Positions 23,306 to 35,825 of a DNA stretch of 64,000 bases are shown here, in pieces (positions within the stretch are counted from its first letter, which is position 1; every line of letters starts with the position of its first letter). Made by a program: the position numbers and the translations under genes. The stretch lies in contig CM060922.1 in the NCBI GenBank assembly GCA_030737875.1, forward strand, positions 754,923,603 to 754,987,602, given 5' to 3'. The notes below the pieces were generated by a model. That model was not told where the DNA came from and searched no databases. It saw nothing but the letters and a program-made list of their open reading frames with translations. The DNA is from Allium sativum. Its lineage: Eukaryota > Streptophyta > Magnoliopsida > Asparagales > Amaryllidaceae.

Positions 23306-23378
23306 GATGCCCTTCTTTTGATATTGTTGTCGTTGTCCTTTCTTTGGCCACACTTTTTTCATTTTTTGTTTCCTCCAC
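23049..23378 (-). pseudogene. gag-integrase fusion frame at deletion junction (D)
   Basis: A 109-residue open frame. The first ~22 residues (EETKNEKSVAKERTTTT...) are a charged linker of the Gag type. From about 23310 it becomes integrase (LLRLFILDFGG...). This shows an internal deletion that removed the zinc knuckles, protease, RT, RNase H and integrase core. The in-frame join may be chance. There is no reason to assume a working product. Confidence 0.75.
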
Positions 23379-24030
23379 CTTAGTTTCTTTCTTTTCACCT
23401 TAATCTTCCTCATGCATCAACGCCATATCGACTAGCCTCTCAAAAGTTGCTCCTATCGGAATATGAGACATAGCTAACCCATGTAGGGGTTCATTCAATC
23501 CTCTAGCAAACCGCAAAGTTTTCTTATGCGGAGTATCCACTAGCTCCAACCCACACCTTGCCAGTTGATTGAATTTGTTAACATACTCTTTGAAGTCATG
23601 CCTCCTTGCTTGAGTGCCAGAAACCTTTCCATTTGCATACTTAACTTAGCTTGAGAAAGAAATTTCATTTCAAACCTCTACTGAAAATCATCCCAAGTCT
23701 CCACTGGACTCCCTGCTTGCGTCACTTCCCACCAGAATGAAGCCTCATCTTTCAGTGGCCAAGCGGCTAACTGAATCTTCCTACAATCGTCCACTTCAAA
23801 AATTCCAAACAAATCCTCCATCTCTTTAAGTCAATTCCTTGCTTCCACGAAAGTTTCGGTTCCTCGGAATGGTTTTCCACCCATAGCACAGAAATCTTTG
23901 TAGATCTTAGAGAAATTATCTGCTCGTGGAGGAGGAACAACGGGTGCAGCTAGAGGAGGAACATTTGCTGGACCACCGGCAGGCGCAGTGGCCTCTAGAT
24001 ACCTAAGAAACCAGCCTGGTATCACAATAC
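23379..24030 (-). pseudogene. gag: gag of element D (broken)
   Basis: The N-terminal part is open at 23831-24025. It is rich in proline and alanine, then FSKIYKDFCAMGGKPFRGTE, the start of the gag core seen also in A and C. Downstream on the minus strand come MEDLFGIFEVDDCRKIQLAA and ASFWWEV, with stops and frame changes. No zinc knuckle is left. Confidence 0.82.
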
Positions 24031-24215
24031 TCTCAGGAATATTAGGTTACCTAGACATGCTGAGAAGAAAAGAAAGGGGATTTAGACAGAGAATCGAAAG
24101 ATAATACATATTGCTTTGGGGAATATGTTTTTAAAACAGACTTTTTCTTTTGAAAATGCTTTCTTTTAAACCTTTTTGAAAATAATTTTCAAAATCTTTT
24201 ATCTGATCTGCTAAC

Positions 24216-24232
24216 CTTCAGCTCTGATATCA
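24216..24232 (-). other. PBS of element D
   Basis: On the minus strand it reads TTGATATCAGAGCTGAAGG next to the right LTR, one or two changes from the initiator tRNA-Met complement. Confidence 0.78.
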
Positions 24233-24234
24233 AG

Positions 24235-26373
24235 TGTGACACCCCACGTCCGTTAATGTCCCTCATTAAGAGAATGCATTAATTTTCGTGAAGCATTATA
24301 GGTAAACAGAAGCATTACATAACAGATATTAAATAACAACGGAATCTAAAATTTTATTTAAGAAGAAAACATCGTAGCTCAAAACATGGTTACATCATAT
24401 GTTTGAAATGCATAAAACCCGATACATCATTAAAACTTTTGTCTTATACTTAAAACATCAAAGTACAATAATAAAAGAAGCATATTCCCCAAATCATAGC
24501 CATAGTAGAGAGATATGAAATCAAACAGTACGTCTAAGTAGCTCCAAGAAAGATGAAAGCAGAATTCTGATTAAGCTTGAGTATTCCCACCCAGAGAATC
24601 GCGCGGGGGGGGGGGGGGGGAGAGAGAAAGAAGAGGAAACAAAATGGTTCAGACATAAAGTCTGGTGAGTCCAGTTACTTTTAGCATATAAATAAGTAAA
24701 AGTATCGTGATAGGCATATAAAGTGGATAAGAGAGATAACATCATAAAAGGCAGGTATGACAAGGTAAACATGATAAGCATGATAGAATATATTGCGGTT
24801 CTCTAGTACTTCTCTTTCTCTGCACCAGTACTAGTATAACCAAAATGAGATGATCCCAACAACTATAAGATGGTAGACTTAGGCGTACTTCTAGTGAGAG
24901 GTTCGAACCCCATATAATCAACAGGCAGCCCAACGTACCAGAGTTACCCCTGAGGATAATTACGGGCCCCTAAACATACCAGAGTCCAGATGTACCCTAA
25001 TTACTACCCCTGTAAGTTAGCTCCCTACTCCGTAGATACCCTGTATTGGTCCTACAGTAGGATGTATCACTTCCTAAAGTGGCAACCCTTAGTTTTCAGG
25101 ATGTGCACAACAATATCTACCTATGTCATGGCGTCTAAACCTCCTCTACCGGACCCATGCACGCACATGACCCCGTCGGAACGCGCCGCCCACACCACCC
25201 CTTCGTTTGGATCTCTTATAGTAAGCCCAGTAAGCGTGCCCAGACTCCAACCTAGTTCGGAGTACTCGTTTGATACCTATATATGGGTTACTGACTGAAA
25301 TGGGTCCCAAACACAAGATGATACGAGCTTCCCCCTTCGCTTGCATCCCCACTAGATTTTCCATAGGTTATGCCATACTAGAGTAAAAGATTGCATAACC
25401 CCACATGTTAAGTTTGTGGGCATATATATAAATATTACCCACCAACCCAAGATATACTTAACCCTCCCACTGTTTCATACAATTTTACTTAACCACTACT
25501 CAAGTTAACATATACAGTCCCTATGGATTCAACTAGGTTAAGTATTCAAGTTTATTACCATATTCATTTATGGTTATAACGTACTAGACCTCCCATATTA
25601 AGCCTACAACTTGTGGATGCTGGATATGCCGGGCGGTTCCGGGCAGACTTCTTCCACATGTCGGGCCTAACCTCATGTCTTAGCACGCCACGTGTTTATG
25701 CATTTTGACCCCTCACATTAGATTCACCACTTGTGGTCGCTGGATATGTCGGTCGAATCTGGGCAGATTTCCACCACAAGTGTAATCTAACCTCGTGTCT
25801 AAGCGCGGTTACAGTTTCTAATTACCGTAATTCTACACATTTCAATTATTGACCAATTATTCCTATGTCATTATAGGTTTTCATGCCCTTTTCCCAAGTC
25901 ATGTTCATAATGAACTATATTCCCCAAATTAAGGTTTTTAATAACAATTGTAGTTTATGCCCCAAATCCACATTCATGTATTACATTCAATTTATGCCCA
26001 AATTTCCCAATACAAGTTATGCCCCAATTTTAACGTTTTCCCCTCGTTCCTAATTTTACGTGTTCACATATTTCAGCGGCATGCTTAGGCTCGAAGGTAG
26101 CCCGACTATATAAAAAAAGGGAAAAGAAGAAGGGAAGAGGACAGAAATGATCATAATAACAAGATTGACATATAATGACAGAAATAGGCATAGCAACTAA
26201 TAAACATACAGTGACAAAGTTGGGCATAATGACAAGATAGGCATATAGGAACAAATGTGATGAACATGTGATAGTAGAACAGATTCTAACATAATAGGGA
26301 CATCATAAACATGCATGATGAGATCTAAGTAATGAATTAGATCAACTAACAATGGCAGATCTGACATGATAAA
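24235..26373 (-). repeat. element D 5' LTR, part 1 (left of C)
   Basis: It starts TGTGACACCCCACG and aligns with 18776-20925. It carries a 16-base run of G at 24605-24620, where the other LTR has only a short GGGGGG. It ends with ATAAA (26369-26373), the target duplication of C. The rest of the LTR is 52017-52767. Confidence 0.92.
24605..24620 (+). repeat. poly-G tract
   Basis: Sixteen G in a row followed by AGAGAGAAAG. The LTR partner at about 19141 has six. A sequencing or assembly length error is possible. Confidence 0.8.
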
Positions 26374-29300
26374 TGTGACGACCCAGAATTTCGACCTTCG
26401 AAAATCGACATTTAATACCTACTTGTATTCAAATGTCGCAAATTCAAATGTCGGGATCCTAGTTGTTTGGGGATATAACACATTAAAACAATCACAATGA
26501 AACAAAACAACTTCTCATTTGTATAACATGAGATTATACCAGAGTTTACAACAAATACAACATCCAGGTGCAACACTATTTACAATAACAAGATAACACA
26601 GAAGCAGCGGAAACAATTAATCAAGGTGAATCCAAAACAAAACTTCATATTCACCTGGATGGCCCCAAATCACTGATGCCCACAAAAACCAAACGCTCCA
26701 CCGAAATAGCTTAAGATACTCCATGGCAATAGCAACTCCACCAAAGCAAAGACACATTAAAAAAAGGCTCTAAGATGTAGGATCCAAACACAACTACTAA
26801 ACCTGACACTAAGCTGTCCGTGTGGAAAATTATGGGCACCCAGAGTTTTATGGGAAAAAAATAAACTCCAGGTCAGTCATGGAACAGGTGTGAGAACTCA
26901 ATATATATTTGTTATGTGCAATAAAATTCAAAATGCTTTTTAGAAAATGAAACTAACATAAGTCTCGCGGCACACACAAAAGGTAAACACACACATGAGC
27001 GAGGTTTCTCCTTATGATAGTCAAACATGCTTGATACGCAGAAACTATTTTCCATATTATTATTAGTGCATAGTGTGAAAACAATTTCGCAAATAAATTT
27101 ATCAATCTTAGCCAACATAATGCCCCATCCCACTATGCTAACATATTCCTACTGGTAACCAGTAGGCTATACTAATGAAATCGTAAAAGCTCGTAGTGGA
27201 TAATGAATTTCCAACAAATGACTAGGAAAAGGAACTTCCTTACCGAACCATGGGTACGCCTCTAAAGGGACGCCCCGAGAACCAAATCGGGCTCTCTGCC
27301 AACACGAGGACGGGTTACCCCTTAACTAGGTAACTTAGAGCACGCCTGAGTATATCACTTCCTGCTCGTTACCAATCTTTAAACCGAGGCCTCGCAACAT
27401 CAACATCCATATAAAATAGAAGTTATCCACATAGGTTAATACCTGGGCTCCATACCATAGTACACCTTTTATCTAGAAGGAAATGACTACCCTTACCTCA
27501 CTGCATCTTTCCTCTTTTAGCCATTTACCGGGTTGTGAGACTTGCCGAGGTCACGGTATACACAAAGCTACGCTTAAACAAGACATGCTTTGGTCATCCA
27601 TAGCTCGCCATATAACTTAAGTACGCCACATTGTCCATTCATAACGCAACACTGTTTTTTATCAATATATAACCTCTAAGCTCATACGTCTTAGAGAAGG
27701 GTGTTAAGCAAGAGAATAAATTCTCTTCCACCAAGCAGATATATATTTAAAAGAGATCAGTGCTATCCAGTCAATTACAATGTCAGACACACAATCCATA
27801 CAAGTCCGTTCTGGGTCTGAACGAAACCACAATCCAGAATTCCTTCACATAGGTTCGGGCGTCTTGCCACTTAGCTGATATAAAATCCATCTGCAAATGA
27901 GAGCTACTCATTTGAGACATTCAGCAAGTCGTCCTTACGATATGAAGGTCCCGGTCTTCAATATCGTCTTCAATGCCTTCAATTTCTCCACAACGTCGTA
28001 TTATTACTTGAGATGGTTTTCAGACAGAAATCCAATCCCGGTCTTTCCAAATGATAAATGCAACTTTAAAACCATGTTGATATATAGGACCAAATCAAGT
28101 CTCAACTCATACTTCATGTTTGTAAACTCAAATTATAGTTCAAAATACTTTATTACTTGTTAGAGATCATTTATTAAGATTTGGAAAAGATTTATAAAGC
28201 AAGATCACTTAAAACTCAATATTTAACAAACTACGTTATAAAAGCGTTTCAAAGTGTTTCAAAATACTAATATTGGCTAGTTTAAGTAAAATGACTTTTG
28301 TGTCATCCAAAACTTCATGATTTCACGATAAATCATTTTTAAATAATTAATTATGATTTAACATTTTTTTCTTTCATATTTTTAAATAATTTATAGTAGC
28401 CATTTTATAATTATAGTTAACTAACTCCATTTATAGCGACCTTTTCTAAATTATTTTAAACATAACTTGAAAATGATAAGTCGATATTAAAATCTGCTTT
28501 CACTCATTTGAAAGCTCTTGTTGATGAAAATCAAACGTTTTTCGTTTCGTGGAAATCTGATTTAAGTTGCAAAAGTTATAAGCGTTTAAAGTTTTTAACA
28601 AAAGTACGCTAAATTCAAATAGTTTCAAACTAAATTTCAAATTAAATTTTGAATTTACCATCCCGTCCGTCGGATCAGTAAGGGATAGTCAGGGAGAGCA
28701 GGAAACTATATTTTCCAAACTCAAGCCTAGACACTATCCTCTCTATCATCTTAGAACATTCCGGTATTTATTTTGACGAACCCTATTTTGACCATAATAT
28801 AAATTTCTTCAAAACAATTTAGAAAACCATTTTCAACTTCAAATTGAATAAAATATTCATTTACAATATCAACTTGGTTCGAGACTTATTTGATATCCAT
28901 ATAAATCCACATATGTGTGTATAACAAGTATAATGCACATATTATCACTAATAACAACCACGAAGCATCCATTCGTCCATCACACAAGCATATATGGGTA
29001 AATATATAACAGTGTATGTACAAGGGTTTTCCACTAAACGCTTATATTGCAATAATTACTAATTAACCATATCATCAATAACAATTCACATAGCATAAAA
29101 GTGAACAAATATAAGTGTCAAGCTCTCGCCTTAGGGTTCCACTCCACCAAACTTTATTGTAGGATCACTAAACCGACTATAGCGATCCCGGACTAACAGA
29201 ATTTCCTTGCCAACTCTTTATAAACTAAAACAATTATTAAGCTTCTTTTTCTTTTCCTTTTTAAGAGTAGGAAAGGTCAGAATTTTGGAGGAGGAGGAGA

Positions 29301-29755
29301 TGGCTTTAGCCGAATTGAGGGAGAAAGAGGGAGGAGAACAAGGAGAGGAATAAGTAAGAAAGGCTTAGGAAGCCATGGATTTAAGTTAAAGGAGGAGAAA
29401 TGGAAGAGAAGAGTGGAATGTTGTTTAAGGGAGGAAAGGAGGTATATTTATACATGGAATGGAAGAATATGGTAATGACACCTCTTAGGACATGTGTAAA
29501 TCATGCATGGAATGTTGCATGCAAAATTACAAGTGTCTTAACACTTGTAATAAAGAGAAGGTAAGTGTTTTTAGTAGCATTTACCTTAAAACGTTATGGA
29601 AACTAAGAGCAACGCTTAATTCTAGTGTTACTAATTCATGTTATCGTTGACAAATCCGATCGAATGACAAATAGTATTAACAAATCACAAACTTAATAAT
29701 AATTTCCATATATAAAATCTATCATTTAACTTGTCAAAATTTCTAGACCGTCACA
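26374..29755 (-). repeat. element C 3' LTR (left copy)
   Basis: 3382 bases from TGTGACGACCC to CTAGACCGTCACA. It is closely similar to the right LTR. It contains about 70 bases (near 29040-29105) that are missing from the right LTR between CACT(A/G)AAC-like words. The open frames at 26912-27133 and 27897-28163 recur in the partner LTR as copies and have no protein family. Confidence 0.94.
29442..29455 (-). promoter_or_regulatory. TATA box of element C left LTR
   Basis: Minus strand TGTATAAATATACC, followed by a CTCC-rich leader. The partner at about 51699-51712 reads TGTATAAACATACC. Confidence 0.58.
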
Positions 29756-29790
29756 TTCACCCACCCTTAAGAAAGTTTCATCCTCGAAAC
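29756..29790 (-). other. PPT and pre-PPT hairpin of element C
   Basis: Minus strand: GTTTC/GAAAC stem (29775-29790), then CTTAAGGGTGGGTGAA (29756-29771) next to the LTR. The tract is purine-rich but interrupted by T. Confidence 0.75.
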
Positions 29791-29835
29791 TGCATATGAA
29801 GGGAATAATCAAAGGAAATAAAGAAACAGGCTTAC

Positions 29836-30126
29836 CTAAGGGTCAGAGTCATCTTGATTATCGACTGTAGAGTTCGGGTAGAATTTCTGCATCACCACTT
29901 CCATTTCCCAAGTACAATCTTTGGGATCACCGCTCCATTGCACTTTAACTAGCATAATCGTCTTATTCTTTAGCCTCTTTTCATCTTGGTCGATGATCTT
30001 TATGGGGTCTCTGTTAACGGCTAGATTATGTGTAATTTCTAGATCTTGTTGAGCTGCTTCTTCCACAATCTGATCAGGGTCATGAACATACTTTCTCAGA
30101 TTTGATATGTGAGAAACATTATGCAC
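29836..30126 (-). pseudogene. integrase C-terminus and chromodomain of element C
   Basis: 96 residues that continue the integrase frame after TGA at 30136. The first part (VHNVSHISNLRKYVHDPDQ) ends the GPF/Y module. The chromodomain is MLVKVQWSGDPKDCTWEMEV, at about residues 65-85. TGA at 30136 sits where CGA (Arg) is usual (LPE-R-LSG). The frame ends normally at 29836, 80 bases before the LTR. Confidence 0.88.
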
Positions 30127-30135
30127 ACCTGAGAG

Positions 30136-31413
30136 TCATTCGGGTAACTGAACCTTATATGCCAGTGGTCCAACTTTTTCCAAAATAGGGAATGGTTCAA
30201 TATAGCGGGGTGCTAAATTTCCTTTTCTTCCAAATCTTATAACTCCGCGCATTGGAGAAACTTTTAGGAATACTGAATCCCCCACTTTGAATTCTAATGC
30301 CCTTCTTCTATGATCTGCATAACATTTCTGCGGATCCAGGGCCGTTTTCATCCTCTTCCTAATCAGATCCACCTTTTCTGTGGCCTCTCTGATCATATCA
30401 GGTCCTAGAACAATTTTATCTCCAGACTCAATCCAACAAATTGGTGACTTACATGGTCGTCCATACAATGCTTCGAAAGGTGCCATCTTAATACTTGCCT
30501 GATAACTCTTGTTATATGAGAACTCAACTAATGGTAAATAATTCTCCCATGAACCTCCGAAATCGAGAACACATGCTCGCAATAAGTCTTCCAAAATTTT
30601 GTTATTTCTTTCTATTTGTCCGTCTGATTGTGGATGATAAGCAGTACTAAAGTTTAACTTTGTTCCCAAAGCTTCTTGAAAAGCTTCCCAAAAACGACTG
30701 GTGAAAAGAGGGTCACGATCACTCACGATGCTGCTTGGTACCCCATGCAATCGAATGATTTCCTTGATATACAATTCTGCCAAACTTGCAGCAGTTCTAG
30801 GTGACCTTACTGGGATAAAATGGGAACTTTTAGTTAGACGATCCACTATAACCCAGATTCCCTCATTCCCTTTGCGAGTGCGAGGTAAACCATCAATGAA
30901 ATCCATTGAAACTTGATCCCACTTCCATTTTGGTACTTCCAAAGGCTGAAGTAATCCTGGAGTCTTCTGCTGATCACTCATTATTTGCTGACACGTAGCA
31001 CAATGACTAACATAGATAGATATGTACCTTTTAATCAACTTCCACCAAAATGTACGTTTAACATCATGATACATCTTATTAACTCCTGGATGGATGCCGA
31101 ATTTGGACTTATGGCACTCATCCAACACCTCCTGCTTAAGTTCTTTAATATTGGGCACACATATTCTTCCTTTTAATCCTATGATGCCTTTATCATCGAT
31201 TTCAAAACTCAAATTTTCACATTCCTGAATTCTTTTAGAAATTTCTTGTAGAAATTTGTCCTCCTTTTGCTCGCGGGCAATCTTCTCTAGAAGTGTCGGA
31301 GTGATAACAAGGTAGGCAAGAGCAGCATACTTTCGACTTAGAGCATCTGCAACAACATTGGCTTTCCCAGGGGTATACTGAATATCTAGATCGTAAGATG
31401 CTAGAAATTCCAA
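30136..31413 (-). pseudogene. integrase of element C, long open frame
   Basis: An open frame of 425 residues on the minus strand. It begins with the RNase H-integrase tether (LASYDLDIQYTPGKANVVAD). The HHCC zinc domain is at about residues 98-145 (CHKSKFGIHPG ... CATCQQI). The DDE core has D in MDFIDGLP, D in VSDRDP, and E in QIERNNK. The GPF/Y-like module has LAPRYIEPFPI near the end. All catalytic residues are kept. It is cut from RNase H by TGA at about 31418 and from the chromodomain by TGA at 30136, so it is only a part of Gag-Pol. The displayed start is not a real initiation site. Confidence 0.92.
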
Positions 31414-31416
31414 CCA

Positions 31417-31690
31417 TCATTGTTGCTTTAAACTCAAGTCTTTCTGAGTAAACAGATACTTCAAGGGCTTGTGATCAGTGAATAATTCAATTTTTTCTCC
31501 AAGCAGATAATGTCTCCAAAATTTTAAAGCAAATGTTATTGCGAGTATTTCAAGGTCATGAGTCTGATAATTCTTTTCATGCGGTCTCAATTGTCTGCTT
31601 GCATAAGCAATCACTCTTTCTTCTTGCATTAAAACGGCACCAACTCCTTCTTTATAAGCATCCTTATAAACGAATAATCCTTTATTGCCA
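31417..31690 (-). pseudogene. RNase H of element C
   Basis: Minus strand: [39 protein letters not shown], and [17 protein letters not shown] are the RNase H blocks. The first aspartate block reads YKDA instead of the usual YSDA. TGA at 31417 stands for an arginine or glutamine codon before W-L-E-F. The junction with RT around 31700 is damaged. Confidence 0.88.
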
Positions 31691-31699
31691 TTGATAATA

Positions 31700-32833
31700 G
31701 CCAGACCCCGGGGCAGTGGTTAATCTCTTCTTTTACTCATTAAAAGCTTCTTCACAGTTAGGAGACCAAACAAATTTGGCATTCTTCATGGTCAACTTTG
31801 TCAAGGGAAAGGCTATCTTTGAGAGTTCTTGAACGAATCTACGGTAATATCCTGCTAATCCTAAGAAACTTCTAACTTCCTTTGGAGTCGTTGGTTGCTT
31901 CCAATCCAAAATAGTAGAAATCTTTCCTGGATCTACTGAGATTCCTTCTTCGGATACGATATGCCCAAGAAATTTTACTTCTTTTTTCCAAAAATGACAT
32001 TTGGAAATTTTAGCTTTAAACGCATTTTTCCTTAATATCTCCAGGGCAATCCTTAAATGCTCAGCGTGTTCTTCCTTGGTTTTTGAATAGATCAGGATGT
32101 CATCAATGAAGAATAACACAAATTTATTCAACACCTCATGGAATACTCGAGTCATCAAGTCCTCAAAATAGGCTGGGGCATTTGTTAATCCGAATGGCAT
32201 TACTAATCATTCGTTAAAAGTGTTGGGTCCACGGAAAGTAGTCAAATGAATACAATCCTCAGCAATTCTGAGTTGGTGAAAACCAGAGGCTGAATCCATC
32301 TTTGAAAAAAATCGGGCACCACTTAACTGGTCAAATAAGTCATCTATTCGTAGCAATGGGTACTTGTTCTTGAGGGTTTGTTTATTAAGGTCTCTATAGT
32401 CTACGCACAATCACAAGGAACCGTCGGACTTTGCTATAAATACTACGGCTGACCCCCAATTAGAACGGATAGGTCGAATAAATCTTTTTCTTAAGAGATC
32501 TTGGATTTGCTTGTTCAGTTCTTCTCTCTCTTTTTGAGCCATTCTTCGACTTGGATGAACAACAGGTCGGGAATTGGATACTAGGTCAATTCTAAACTCA
32601 ATTTCTCGGTATGGAGGAAGGTTATTAACTTCTTCAAATACATCAAGAAAATCTTTAACGATAGATATAGCTTTTATGTCGGTATCAGGGTAACCTAAAA
32701 TATATGTCAAGCTATCTATTTTTGGGCTAGGGTCAACACAAGATATTTCAATAAAATTTCCAAGATTTGTCTTTACCAGAGCTTTCCTATCTACGCAATC
32801 TAGTTTAGCTTCATATTTATTTAACCAATCCAT
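31700..32833 (-). pseudogene. reverse transcriptase of element C
   Basis: Blocks in order on the minus strand: [70 protein letters not shown], catalytic FIDDILIYS (about 32095), [15 protein letters not shown], and [11 protein letters not shown]. Three stops are all in one frame: TGA 32411, TGA 32207 (a tryptophan codon in relatives) and TAA 31733. The rest is open, so the RT was recently whole. Confidence 0.92.
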
Positions 32834-33202
32834 TCCAAGTATAATTTCAAATTCATCGAAGTCAAGAATGAATTAGTTAAAAAGGAATTCATAGTGTGAA
32901 TAGGTGATAGGAACATTTTTGCAATACAAACACAAGTTAGTAGGACCTCCTACTGGATTACTTACACATAAAGGTTCGTCAACAAATTTGGGTTTAAGTT
33001 TCAATTTTTCTACGAGTGGTTTTGAGATAAAACTACGTGAAGCACCAGTGTCAAACAGAACTCGTACTAATTTATCAGAAATAAAAATATTACCTTCCAA
33101 AACATCCTTCCCTTTATCATTCTTCGAAGTCGAAGGCTCATCCTTGATTGCATAAACCTTTGCCACATCAGCTTTCTTCATTACAGGACAATCTTTAATC
33201 AT
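32834..33202 (-). pseudogene. aspartic protease of element C
   Basis: Minus-strand frame from the second zinc knuckle (MIKDCPVMKK) through the active site VLFDTGASRSFI (aspartate at about 33050) to the ILGMDWLN motif at about 32833. A single TAA at 32873 interrupts it. It belongs to the polyprotein and has no start of its own. Confidence 0.9.
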
Positions 33203-34068
33203 ATGACCGGGCTTATGGCAGTGATAACATTCTGGGAGCCCTTGGTTTGGATTCCTTGACTTCTTTGGCTTCTTACAGTCGCGGGAATAATGACCTTTCT
33301 CTTGGCAATTGTAGCAGAGAACATCCTTAAGATGATCTTCCTTCGTTCCTATCTTCTCAGCCTTCTGTTCAGGCTTCTTCCCTTGGAACTTTCTCTTCTT
33401 CTAATTGTTACTACCATTACCTTTCTTAACTTCAGTACCCTTCTTCTTATCAATAGTAGCATATCTATACCCCAGTCTACCAAGTCAACAAAGGATTGTT
33501 TGATATGCGCAGTCATTCTCTCATGGTGCTTCAATGCCATCCCTTTAATAAATCTTTCATTTTTCTTTAACGGGGTGTCTATCAGCTCGGGTCTAAAGCG
33601 AGAAAGCTCGTTAAACTTATTTAAATACTCCTCGAAAGACATATCGCCTTGCATGAGATTCATAAATTCCTTGTATATCTTGGAAATTCCTGCCGAAGGC
33701 ATATAACGTTCTTCGAAAACTTCTTTGAAATCCCTCCATGAAAAGTCATCTGCTGATTTCCCTTGGACGATAGTTTCCCACCATGCAGTAGCTCCTTTCT
33801 GTAATTGCCATGTAGCCAACAGCCTCTTTTGGTTATCTTCTAGGTTAAGTCCTTTGAAAATCTTCTCGCATGCGTTAATCCAGGCTTAAGCTTCCATGAT
33901 ATCATCAGATCCCTTAAACGGTTTCCCGTCCAATTTTGCATAATTCTTGTTTAGAACTAGAAGACTGGTTTGGGTCGGGGCTTGAATTGTAGTCCCATTA
34001 ACTGCGGTAACATTACGACCGTTAGTGGTGGTACTGCTTCCTCCTCGACATCTGCCTCTATAGCTCAT
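33203..34068 (-). pseudogene. gag: gag of element C with two zinc knuckles
   Basis: It starts at ATG 34068, about 165 bases inside the PBS. The core (KLDGKPFKGSDD ... GATAWWETIVQGKSADDFSW) spans about residues 45-110. TAA at 33886 lies in the core, and a frameshift near 33440 lies before the basic linker. Two CX2CX4HX4C knuckles follow in the protease frame: CYNCQEKGHYSRDC (about 33315-33274) and CYHCHKPGHMIKDC (about 33230-33190). Gag and Pol were probably one frame. Confidence 0.9.
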
Positions 34069-34230
34069 TTTATACTATCTGGATATAGTATGAAAATGCT
34101 GTTAGACATACGGACGAATTACCTTAGGAGTCATGAAACCGTTAAACTCTTTGCATTTCATTGGATTCTACTCATTCTAGGGTATTATTACCCTTTCTCT
34201 AATGAGTTATACCCCAAAGTTTTGTATAAA

Positions 34231-34248
34231 CCAAAGCTCTGATACCAA
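34231..34248 (-). other. PBS of element C
   Basis: Minus strand TTGGTATCAGAGCTTTGG, one base from the LTR end. Twelve bases match the initiator tRNA-Met complement exactly. Confidence 0.9.
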
Positions 34249-34249
34249 C

Positions 34250-35825
34250 TGTGACGCCCTGGAATTTCGAGCTTCGAAAATCGACATTTAATACCTACTT
34301 GTATTTAAATGTCACAAATTCAAATGTTGGATTCCTAGTTGTCTGGGGATATAACACATTAGAACAATCACAATGGAACAAAACAACTTCTCATTTATAT
34401 AACATGAGATTATATCAGAGTTTACAACAGATACAACATCAAGGTGCAACACTATTTACAATAACAAGAAAACACGGAAGGAGCAGAAACAACTAATCAA
34501 GGTAAATCCAAAACCAAACTTCATCTTCACCTGGATGGCTCCAAATCACTGATGCCCACAAAAACCAAACGCTCCACAGAAACAGCTAAAGATGCTCCAT
34601 GGCAATAGCAACTCCACCGAAGCAAAGACACACTAGAAAAAGGCTCCACGATGTAGGCTCCAAACACAGCTACTAACCTGACACTAGGCTGGCCGTGTGG
34701 AAAATTATGGGCACCCAGAGTTTTGTGGGAGAACAAATAAAATCCAGGTCAGTCATGGGACTGGTGTGAGAACTCAATATATATTTGTTATGTGCAATAA
34801 AATTCGCAATGCTTTTTAGAAAATGAAACTAATATAAGGTCTCGCGGCACACACACAAGGTAAACGCACACATGGGCTAGGTTTCTCCTTATGATAGTCA
34901 AACATGTCTGATACGCGGAAGCCATTTTCCATATTATTATTAGTGCATAAGGTGAAAACAATTTTGCAAATAAATTTATCAATCTTAGTCAACATAATGC
35001 CCCTACCCACTGCGCTAACATATTCCTACTGCTAACCAGTAGGCTATACAAATGAAATCATAAAAGCTCGTAGTGGATAATGAATTTCCAACAAATGACC
35101 AGGCAAAGGAACTTCCTTACCAAACCATGGGTACGCCTCTAGAGGGACGCCCCGAGAACCAAATCGGGCTCTCTGCCAACACGAGGCTGGGTTACCCCTT
35201 AACTGGGTAACTTAGATCACGCCTGAGTATATCACTTCCCGTTCGTTACCAACCTTTAAACCGAGGCCTCGCAACATCAACATCCATATAAAATAGAATT
35301 TATCTACATAGGTTAATACCTAGGCTCCATAACATAGTACACCTTTTATCTAGAAGGAAATGACTACCCTTAACCTCATTGCATCTTTCCTGTTTTAGCC
35401 ATTTACCGGGTTGTGAGGCTTGCCGATGTCACGATATACACAAAGCTATGCTTAAACAAGCCATGCTTTGATCATCCATAGCTCACCACATAAATTAATT
35501 ATGCTACATTGTCCATTCACAACGCAACATTGTTTTCTATCAGTATATAACCTCTAAGCTCATACATCTTAGAGAAGGGTGTTAAGCAAGAGAATAAATT
35601 CTTCGCCACCAAGCTGATATATATTTAAAAGAGATCAGTGCTACGCAGTCAATTACAATGTCAGACACACAATCCATACAAGTCTGTTCTGGGTCTGAAT
35701 GAAACCACAATCCGAAATTCTTTCACATACGTTCGGGCTTCTTGCCATTTAGTTGATATAAAATCCATCTGCAAACGGGAGCTACCCATTTGAGACATTC
35801 AACAAGTCGTCCTTATGATATGAAG
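34250..35825 (-). repeat. element C 5' LTR, part 1 (left of B)
   Basis: It starts TGTGACGCCCTGG and aligns with 26374-27950 of the partner LTR. It ends at TGAAG (35821-35825), the target of B. The match continues at 50270. Confidence 0.94.
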
